This document shows, piece by piece, positions 1 through 5,335 of a DNA stretch of 11,723 nt (position 1 is the stretch's first letter; each line of letters begins with the position of its first letter). The notes under the pieces are model-generated. The model did not search any database. It saw only the letters and a program-made list of their open reading frames with translations, and was not told the DNA's origin. Origin of the DNA: Phoronis ovalis (Eukaryota; Phoronida; Phoronidae); the NCBI GenBank assembly GCA_028565635.1, contig JAOXYB010050802.1, forward strand, positions 1-11,723, written 5' to 3'. A program made the translations under genes and the position numbers.

Positions 1-839
1 AAATATGTATATATATTGGATAAAAATGGTATGATAATTCCTTTTTATGAAATATAGTGTTATCAGTACATTAACAGCCTATCTTGTAAGTCAACCATGT
101 TCTTTGTACGGAGTGTAACATGATCAGAGATTACACTCTCTCAGCAGATGATTCATTAGATATTATGTGTAACCACGATAAAGCCCCATTCAGACTTTCA
201 AGTCCAGAACAATTTATAACAAACTCCCGGGAAAAAACTATTGTAAAATGTTATCAGTGACTCCCGGGCAGTGATTCAACGTAGGTGTGCAAATACTTCA
301 GTATTAGTAAACGCGAAGACTTCAAATACTTTGTCATTTCTTTTGTTTCTTATTTCCAGTATTGTTCAATTTAGCTTACAATGAAAATAAACTGGGAAAC
401 AAAAAACATATTTACACGTGAATGGAATACTTTTGGTAAAAAAACGAACTCTGAAAAAATGTCCCAGATACGAGACATTTCAGAATATTAAAACCAGTCC
501 TCCAGTTATTAATTTCTGATGTTCCGATTATTGCTAACGACATTAAATTTTATGTTTCAAACACATTTCTACACGCTTAAGACGATAATTTTAGCAGATG
601 TACGTTTTAGGTATTTTACAGAAAGGTTTTATAAAACTAAATGAGAATAATGTTATGTTTAACTTTATTATTAATAGATTACTGTATATTAATGTCTCTA
701 GAATCATCACTACTGTCATTTCTATAAACTGTATAATTATCTCCTGTAAACCAACGGACCGGAAAGAAAATATTCACTTACTTATTGTCATACAGTGTTG
801 ATGGATGTTCGATGATAATATGATATAAATATGAACAAC
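1..839. other. AT-rich non-coding stretch
   Basis: No open frame here is longer than about 67 codons, and that one (plus strand, 598-801) is rich in Ile, Asn, Tyr and Lys, as expected from translated AT-rich DNA. A splice-acceptor-like pyrimidine tract ends in CAG near 359, but the frame open after it closes within about 20 codons with no good donor. The only structured spot is a pair of actcccggg motifs at 223-231 and 260-268, the second flanked by a 6-bp direct repeat. I see no gene, RNA or long repeat. Confidence 0.7.
255..274. repeat. CCCGGG remnant between 6-bp direct repeats (possible transposon footprint)
   Basis: The hexamer cagtga occurs at 255-260 and 269-274, separated only by ctcccggg at 261-268. 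The match is exactly six bases; the neighbouring bases on both sides differ. CCCGGG is the terminal motif of the elements at 1616-2050, 2326-2607 and 4537-4873, and two of those are flanked by 6-bp direct repeats. The site therefore looks like a target duplication with a short end remnant left after excision, or an almost completely deleted copy. Chance is a real alternative because the motif is short. Confidence 0.4.
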
Positions 840-1090
840 ACAGTTCTCAAAAGAGTATGGGTTGCAGTAGTGTGCCCGAGTTCAACGAACTTGGTCCGTA
901 CCCCAGGGGGTCCGTATTCAACATAAATTGCTCGTGCAAGACGAACTGGTGGTGCGTCCCTTGCACGTTCAGTGGCGTAGGACATGATCGGCGTAGGCCT
1001 TGATGTGTATATTATTTTTGAAGTTTGATGACTGCAAATGAAAAGCTGTGAATAAATTAAGCTATTATTATTTGTATGAAACCGAACCAA
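788..1090 (-). other. GC-richer island with an open minus-strand frame, unrecognised
   Basis: The core (about 870-1005) is clearly richer in G+C than its surroundings. On the minus strand it is part of a 100-codon open frame whose middle (roughly residues 30-80) has a balanced composition, including the stretches SYATERARDAPPVRLARAIY and VEYGPPGVRTKFVELGH, while both ends look like translated AT-rich DNA. I do not recognise a protein family. It could be an exon, a degraded fragment of a mobile-element gene, or a dispersed repeat that happens to be open. The bases cccaggggg followed by a tccgtattcaacataa segment at 902-926 loosely resemble the left end of the element at 2326. No clear splice sites frame the open segment, so I do not call it a CDS. 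Confidence 0.3.
933..967. repeat. Short inverted repeat (hairpin) inside the GC-richer island
   Basis: The arms cgtgcaag (933-940) and cttgcacg (960-967) are perfectly complementary over 8 bp and enclose a 19-base loop. In transcribed RNA they could pair. No family of structured RNA is recognised, and nothing else ties this to a function. Confidence 0.4.
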
Positions 1091-1609
1091 CTGAAATATT
1101 TAAGATCATCTTTTCAATATGATACTGAAGAAATCGAGTCAGGATAGATGGTGATAGACAGAGCTGTGTATTTGAAATGTGAATAATACCCGAAATCTGT
1201 ATCCAATTATGATGCTGTCAAAACTACTTGAAATATACACCTGTAACAACTGTTTTAATGAAGTCTTTTAAATTAATAAAAACACTTCCAATAAAAAGTT
1301 GTAGATTATTTTGCTTGTTTGTCACGGATATCATGAGATAGAAATTGATAGAAAATTGTCAGATTTCAAATATCTTAGGGGGGAAACATAAGATACAATT
1401 TAATATAACTTAGAATCAGATTACTTTGAATAACCTAAATCATGGCCAATCATGTTAAATAACGTGTGTTTTTTTGCCTCCCATCTTAATCGAATGCCAA
1501 TGCTCCTGATCGCGATAAAATGATAGGACAAGTAAAAACGTAACTTGTTCACTTGAACACTCCGCCACTAGACCTAGAAGTTTCAGTCGTTTTACATCAC
1601 CATTGCCGT
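1091..1609. other. AT-rich non-coding stretch
   Basis: No frame of note and no repeat apart from cgccactagacctag at 1563-1577, which recurs with one mismatch at 4356-4370. The 128-codon plus-strand frame that opens at 1553 runs into the mobile element and owes its length to that repeat, so it is not treated as a gene. Confidence 0.6.
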
Positions 1610-1615
1610 TTTACA
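1610..1615. repeat. Left target-site duplication of copy A
   Basis: Hexamer tttaca directly before cccgggggttcac; its partner is at 2051-2056. The identity is exactly six bases. Another tttaca at 1591-1596 shows that the word is not rare here, which weakens the case a little. Confidence 0.5.
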
Positions 1616-1638
1616 CCCGGGGGTTCACTTAAAAATAA

Positions 1639-1660
1639 GTCGGGTACGCATGCTTGTCCG
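1639..1660 (+). repeat. Left subterminal inverted repeat of copy A
   Basis: Begins gtcgggtacgcatgc and ends tgtccg. Its reverse complement is found at 2024-2045 with two mismatches. The same gggtacgc word occurs in the left block of copy B, and as gggttcgc in copy D. Confidence 0.8.
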
Positions 1661-1709
1661 AAAAAAAGCGGGGATAAGGGGTACCTTTTTCGCCGTTCGA
1701 CGTTCGTTC

Positions 1710-2007
1710 CCCGTTTAGGGGTCGATTTCGGCGGAAAACCACATGGGTATGTTTTTGGCAAATGTAACTTCCCGTTTAGGGGTTGGTTTTTCATGTACAC
1801 CTCCCGTTTAGAGGTCATTTTTTCACTGGGAGCAGCGAGCATGACCATTTTGCATTTTTTTAAAAAATTTAATGTGTTATTTTGTTTTGACGACGTTTTT
1901 TTTTGGTTGTTAATTTTTCAGAGAAAACTTCCCGTTTAGGGGTACCTTTTTCAGCAAAATCCCCTGGTTAGAGGTGGTATTTTGATCCTCCACTTCCCGT
2001 TTAGGGG
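1710..2007 (+). repeat. Degenerate ~32-bp tandem array inside copy A
   Basis: Cores CCCGTTTAGGGG or close variants start at 1710, 1771, 1803, 1931, 1962 and 1996. The spacings (61, 32, 128, 31 and 34) are near multiples of 31-32, so the register is kept even where units between 1815 and 1930 have decayed. The cores are usually preceded by acttc and followed by a T-rich linker such as tacctttttcag. The core is itself imperfectly palindromic (CCC...GGG). Confidence 0.8.
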
Positions 2008-2023
2008 CTTATTCTGCACCCTA

Positions 2024-2045
2024 CGGACGAGCATGGGTACCCGAC
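2024..2045 (-). repeat. Right subterminal inverted repeat of copy A
   Basis: Reads cggacgagcatgggtac then ccgac on the plus strand. It is complementary to 1639-1660 at 20 of 22 positions, which fixes the inverted-repeat structure of the element. Confidence 0.8.
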
Positions 2046-2050
2046 GGAGC

Positions 2051-2056
2051 TTTACA
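2051..2056. repeat. Right target-site duplication of copy A
   Basis: Hexamer tttaca directly after the right end; it pairs with 1610-1615. Confidence 0.5.
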
Positions 2057-2325
2057 ACACAATATAAGCTATTATGTTGAGTTGGAAAAGTAAAAAAGAA
2101 AAATGTATTAACCGGTATTAAATGCGCAGATTTTGAAATGAGGAAAGTATAGGAAATCCGGAAATTCGCTCCACAGAAAATATTAAAATTGAATTAGTAT
2201 CGGGAGTGCTGTTACCAATAAAGCTCCATTCATGTTTGTTCCAAACAGTGTTACAAAATTCGCTCCATTTTCAAGATGTATGTGCATTTCGAATTTTCGA
2301 TATGTAGCTATATGAGAGCTGTAGT
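2057..2325. other. Spacer between copies A and B with short direct repeats
   Basis: The word aaattcgctcca occurs at 2162-2173 and 2256-2267. The stretch ataaagctccattca (2218-2232) matches 178-192 at 14 of 15 positions, hinting at a diverged dispersed repeat of about 50 bp. No gene is visible. Confidence 0.5.
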
Positions 2326-2607
2326 CCCGGGGGGTAGTCAATATAAAAGTGGGTACGCAAAATTTCGCGTGAAAGGGTATGTTTTTCGAACCGCCGGTGC
2401 GCAACGCGTGTTACGCGCTTAGGGTCTGTTTTTTTACCTAAAATCATGAAAAGGGGTGTTTTTTATGTGTGACACTGCGTTAGGGGTGTTTTCCCAAAAG
2501 TCACTTCCTTAGGGTATATTTTTTCAAAAAACTCACTTCCTTAGAGGTGTATTTTTTTGTAGAATTCACTTCGTTAGGGCCTTTTTTGAAAAGCCATGTT
2601 GGAACAT
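2326..2607 (+). mobile_element. Copy B: same family, right end incomplete
   Basis: Starts cccggggggtagtcaat. From 2336 to 2379 it matches copy D (5247-5300) except for two substitutions and a 10-bp deletion, including 21 identical bases at 2359-2379. An array of ttaggg-type cores follows. Near the right end, tgttggaacat (2597-2607) is the exact inverse of atgttccaaca in the left block of copy D (5270-5280), so part of the right subterminal repeat is present, but no terminal CCCGGG or target duplication can be seen beyond it. The element is probably truncated or diverged on the right. It has no coding capacity. Confidence 0.6.
2419..2580 (+). repeat. Degenerate ~31-bp tandem array inside copy B
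   Basis: The ttaggg-type cores start at about 2419, 2450 (decayed), 2480, 2509, 2541 and 2574, giving steps of 31, 30, 29, 32 and 33. Units read roughly tcacttccttaggg plus a T-rich linker. The architecture matches the array in copy A, but the CCC half of the core is reduced to cct or cg. Confidence 0.75.
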
Positions 2608-3887
2608 TCATACAGTAAAAATATAGTTTTCCATTGATATATCCAATCCTAAAATGCAAATATACCTTTAAAAAACATTTCCTCAAGGCATTTTTTTAAT
2701 TTTTAGAAATAAAATCCTAATATATAAATGGAAAGTTGGGAGATTTTATCCGTGTGAATATATACAAACCTTAAGACATCATCAACAGTTGCATTCTGGG
2801 TAATAATAGGTTGTTTATAGGCGGATCTCATAACTGCATATATACAAAAACCTACAACTTATAAAGTGAGTGCGATATTTTCATAATTCTTGTTGAAATT
2901 ATTCCTTTAAGGTACACGGATAGTTTTATGTCATATTATTGACAGCGTGTTGACTTTAATGTGTATAATAAAATGTCAACTGGGTACACTTTGCAGGTAA
3001 TAATTTGCATAGAGAACGACAAAAACTGGCTTTTTACTTTAAATCTTCTATAAAAAACAAATAAAAAGAAAATACTTTGTCAAAATTTGACAGATGGTTT
3101 CAAAAACATTTTGTAGAAGCGTTCAGGTCTAGTTAAAGGCAAGATGATTGTTCATCGATCAAACACGCCGACATATTTTGAAACCCTGCTGTTCAAAGCC
3201 TTGCATATCATTAATTACTATTTTTATAAATGATCCAAATCTACAACTTTGTCGTGAATTATGATAACAATCAATCATCGTGTACTTACGGGACAGTACT
3301 GGGACACTGGTTACATGCACCGGATTCTTCATAAAAGGTGATTGTCATCTAAAGAAACCGGGACGGTTTACATTGTTCTATACTTTTGTCTCTAGGTATA
3401 TGCGAGAAACGCCGGCATGCAAACGTTGAATTTATGCTTTTAAAAAAGTTGCCGATGTTGCGTAAAATCAATCTAGGTTGGAAATTCTTACATGCCAAGT
3501 TTATGAATTTAAAAATGAGTAATTTAAATAGTATTTTTTTAAACTACGCACTGATCAGACTACGTTCAGACTACCTCAATTACAGGTTTTAACATTATGG
3601 TAAACGAAATGTACCCGATTGTTTGCTTAAAATGCACGCAATAAAAATGTTCTCATAACTTTAAATACATAATTTGAGGTGTATGCTTGTCTGCAAGAAT
3701 AATTAACAAGATGTGGTTTTAACAATATTTTTCTGTCTACTTAAACTGTAAGCGAAGTTTACGCGAAATAATTATAACGTAATGTATAGAGATACCAGGC
3801 AGCTGTTTATGCTTTAGAACTGTTACAAAAATAAAACCACCAAATTATGAGAACAGTTTTTAAAATCCATGATCTGACAAACAAAAT

Positions 3888-4028
3888 CTATAAGTCCAAA
3901 AGTTGCAACGCTCTCCCAAGGCTCCCAAATTTGTACATCTTTACAAAATTGAGAGATAAACGCTTGAGAAAATGTGTGTAGTAGTCCCGGAGTAGTAGTA
4001 ACAACATACATTTCCCTTCAATGACCAG
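3888..4028 (-). other. Weak exon-like stretch, minus strand
   Basis: On the minus strand a plausible acceptor (ggttttccag, ending at plus position 4029) precedes 47 open codons ending in TAG at 3888. Composition is more balanced than the surroundings, with stretches such as KMYKFGSLGRALQLLDL. I recognise no family, there is no supporting partner exon in the window, and a possible transposon footprint lies within it. It could equally be chance. Confidence 0.12.
3980..3996. repeat. CCCGG remnant between agtagt hexamers (possible footprint)
   Basis: agtagt at 3980-3985 and 3991-3996 flank cccgg at 3986-3990. The layout repeats that at 255-274. The flanks belong to a short AGT-rich run, so the duplication may be simple-sequence slippage and not a target duplication. 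Confidence 0.25.
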
Positions 4029-4484
4029 CTGGAAAACCAAATCACAACTGGTTCTCGTTATCTTGTATCCCAACAATTTAAGTTGTAAGCTACCTGGGAA
4101 AACAATAATATTTGTGTTTTTGTCATTATCATTCAACTTAATAAATTTCTAATGAGGCTTAAAGTGTATCTAAACTACACGTTGTATCGCAAGATTACAA
4201 TACCAGCTAGTGCCAAATAGCAATAGCGCATGCCATCATTATGAAGATATAAAAACGAAAATATAAGACAGTGTAATATTTTATAAGTACTTCGTTTGCA
4301 CCAGAGGTTTTCCGTAATATATGATCAGAAAAATACATGCCTAATAGAATACTTGCGACACTAGACCTAGTATAGAGGTTGAGGTATAGAGCTAGATAAA
4401 TGTCTTAATGTAACAGCAAAATGTGCTGGAACTGCATTGACTTTCTGAAAGGAATCTGCATGCTACAGATATGTCAAGTATCGT

Positions 4485-4496
4485 GCCATCTAGTGG
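4485..4496 (-). promoter_or_regulatory. CTCF-core-like motif
   Basis: The minus strand reads ccactagatggc, which fits every position of the commonly used CTCF core CCASYAGRKGGC. CTCF is present across bilaterian animals, and its core specificity is well conserved. The site sits about 40 bp outside copy C in a GC-richer block. By rough reckoning a perfect hit to this degenerate 12-mer is expected in only a few per cent of windows of this size, but one match without binding data is weak evidence. Confidence 0.25.
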
Positions 4497-4530
4497 TAGA
4501 CAAAGTAAACTGGGCGGGCTCCATCCGTGG

Positions 4531-4536
4531 CTCATT
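4531..4536. repeat. Left target-site duplication of copy C
   Basis: ctcatt before tccccggg; the partner is at 4874-4879. Both are preceded by GG, so an 8-bp match ggctcatt exists if the GG of the element end is counted. Confidence 0.5.
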
Positions 4537-4552
4537 TCCCCGGGTGGGCACT

Positions 4553-4569
4553 TATATATATATATATAT
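4553..4569. repeat. (TA)n microsatellite
   Basis: A 17-base uninterrupted alternating TA run located 16 bp inside the left end of copy C. Confidence 0.9.
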
Positions 4570-4602
4570 GATGAATACATGGATCACTTTTCACCGATAA
4601 AT

Positions 4603-4846
4603 CCCTAAAAATGGGTACACTTTTCACAGAAATGTCCCTAAAATCGGGTCCACTTTTCAGCAGAATGCCTAAAAATTGCTCGTTTTTTCACGATTTTATT
4701 CAAAGTTAGCAATCCTGGGGGAATTTTTTCAAGAGAAACCCTTAAAAATGGGTCTTTTCTGTGACAGAAAACCCTAAAATGGGTCAATTTTTGAGCCTCA
4801 AATCCCTAAAATTGGGTGGATATCTTGATTTTGGGCTGCACATCCC
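4603..4846 (-). repeat. Degenerate ~32-bp tandem array inside copy C
   Basis: CCC-type cores (ccctaaaaatggg and variants) start at about 4603, 4636, 4667, 4739, 4772, 4804 and 4836, giving steps of 33, 31, 72, 33, 32 and 32. The 72-bp step spans a decayed stretch. Linkers resemble tacacttttcacagaaat. The core and period agree with copies A and B. Confidence 0.85.
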
Positions 4847-4873
4847 CCTCTAAAATATGGTCAGTACCCCGGG

Positions 4874-4879
4874 CTCATT
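4874..4879. repeat. Right target-site duplication of copy C
   Basis: ctcatt directly after the terminal cccggg; pairs with 4531-4536. Confidence 0.5.
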
Positions 4880-5095
4880 CCTCATTGCCTCGCACTGTCA
4901 AAGCGTAGTTTTTGTAGAAAGCACCCGATAGCCTGCCACAAAGTACCAGTATTTTTTATGTCCTTTATGATACACCTGTCAACCAAACGGTGACTGGCTT
5001 TTAGCAATACCAGCAAGAAAGAACAGGAATCGTGAAGGAGGCACGGTACGGGACATGACGGGGGCATGGCGCATCAAAACGTTTCAGTGTATAAT
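4880..5095. other. GC-richer flank of copy C, unrecognised
   Basis: More balanced in composition than the rest of the window. A 61-codon minus-strand frame (4882-5067) starts within ggggcatggcgc and ends just before the target duplication. It matches nothing I know and is not extended when copy C is removed. It could be a repeat fragment or an exon remnant. Confidence 0.25.
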
Positions 5096-5201
5096 CCATG
5101 CATAGTTATTTTGAAACCCAGAATCATATTCCGCAATTTTTGAACAAATTATATATTTCTACAGTCCATGTATGCAAAGTGGTGGGCGTGGTGCTGGGCG
5201 T

Positions 5202-5245
5202 GGGGGGGGGGGGGGCGGGGGGGGTGGGGGTGGGGGGCGGGGGGG
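5202..5245 (+). repeat. Interrupted poly-G tract with strong G-quadruplex potential
   Basis: Five G runs of 14, 8, 5, 6 and 7 bases separated by single C or T bases. This exceeds the usual four-run, short-loop rule for stable G-quadruplexes. It abuts the agtcaatat block of copy D where other copies have only CCCGGGGGG, so it probably arose by expansion of the element's terminal G run. The preceding 5178-5201 is also G-rich (gtgggcgtggtgctgggcg). Confidence 0.85.
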
Positions 5246-5335
5246 CAGTCAATATGAAAGTGGGTTCGCATGTTCCAACAAAATTTCGCGTGAAAGGGTA
5301 CGTATTTCATATCGCCGGCGAGTGCGCTTAGGGTA
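5202..5335 (+). mobile_element. Copy D: truncated copy of the same family
   Basis: After the G tract, 5247-5300 matches the left block of copy B (2336-2379) with two substitutions and 10 extra bases (atgttccaac), including 21 identical bases at 5280-5300. It then follows B loosely through a cgccgg and gcgcttagggt segment and stops at the first core, with unrelated AT-rich DNA from about 5336. There is no array, no right end and no visible target duplication. The 77-codon frame at 5098-5331 is a product of the G tract and is not a gene. Confidence 0.6.

Larger units (their letters stand above)
1616..2050 (+). mobile_element. Copy A: non-autonomous inverted-repeat element with a minisatellite core
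   Basis: About 435 bp. The left end begins cccgggggttcac and runs through a subterminal block into an array of cores like CCCGTTTAGGGG. The right end closes with the inverse of the left subterminal block: 1639-1660 and 2024-2045 are complementary at 20 of 22 positions. The hexamer tttaca sits directly outside both ends (1610-1615 and 2051-2056), as expected of a target-site duplication. No transposase frame exists; the open frames on both strands (plus 1553-1939, minus 1597-1848) follow the repeats and are not believed to be genes. The outermost right end lacks the CCCGGG seen on the left, so it may be diverged. The superfamily is not recognised. An alternative is a decayed, larger element of which only the tips and an array survive. 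Confidence 0.65.
2608..4356. other. AT-rich non-coding stretch
   Basis: Only short, low-complexity frames occur. Noted items are a pyrimidine tract ending in AG directly followed by GTATAT at 3394-3401, an exon-like open minus-strand stretch at 3888-4028, and a CCCGG site between agtagt hexamers at 3980-3996. No RNA gene or element is recognised. Confidence 0.6.
4537..4873 (-). mobile_element. Copy C: same family, inverted orientation, both ends CCCGGG
   Basis: About 337 bp. The left end is tccccgggtgggcac and the right end ggtcagtaccccggg; read inward from the right, cccggggtactgac aligns with the left end as a short imperfect terminal inverted repeat. The direct repeat ctcatt lies directly outside both ends. 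The interior is an array of CCCTAAAA-TGGG cores, which is the reverse complement of the CCC-TTTTA-GGG core type of copy A, so the element lies in the opposite orientation. It carries no gene. It splits a GC-richer block (4400-5095), which suggests insertion into a pre-existing unit. Confidence 0.65.

Noticed and set aside
1553-1939. 128-codon plus-strand open frame, the longest in the window, and the 83-codon minus frame in the same stretch
   Set aside because: Both translate the element's repeats; the periodic PFRGW/PRLG-like pieces come from the CCCGTTTAGGGG cores, and no protein family is recognisable.
2419-2580. Interstitial telomere repeat
   Set aside because: TTAGGG words occur once per ~31 bp and are not contiguous, so this is not a telomeric tract.
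2783-2800. ttgcattctgggtaat resembling a ZNF143/Staf-type promoter motif
   Set aside because: It is only a partial match, lies in AT-rich DNA with no promoter context, and is not worth calling.
4603-4846. CRISPR-like array (palindromic cores at ~32-bp spacing)
   Set aside because: The whole unit, linkers included, is a degenerate tandem repeat with no unique spacers, and the DNA looks like an animal genome without cas genes.
5098-5331. 77-codon glycine-rich frame
   Set aside because: The Gly/Val run is the translation of the poly-G tract of copy D.
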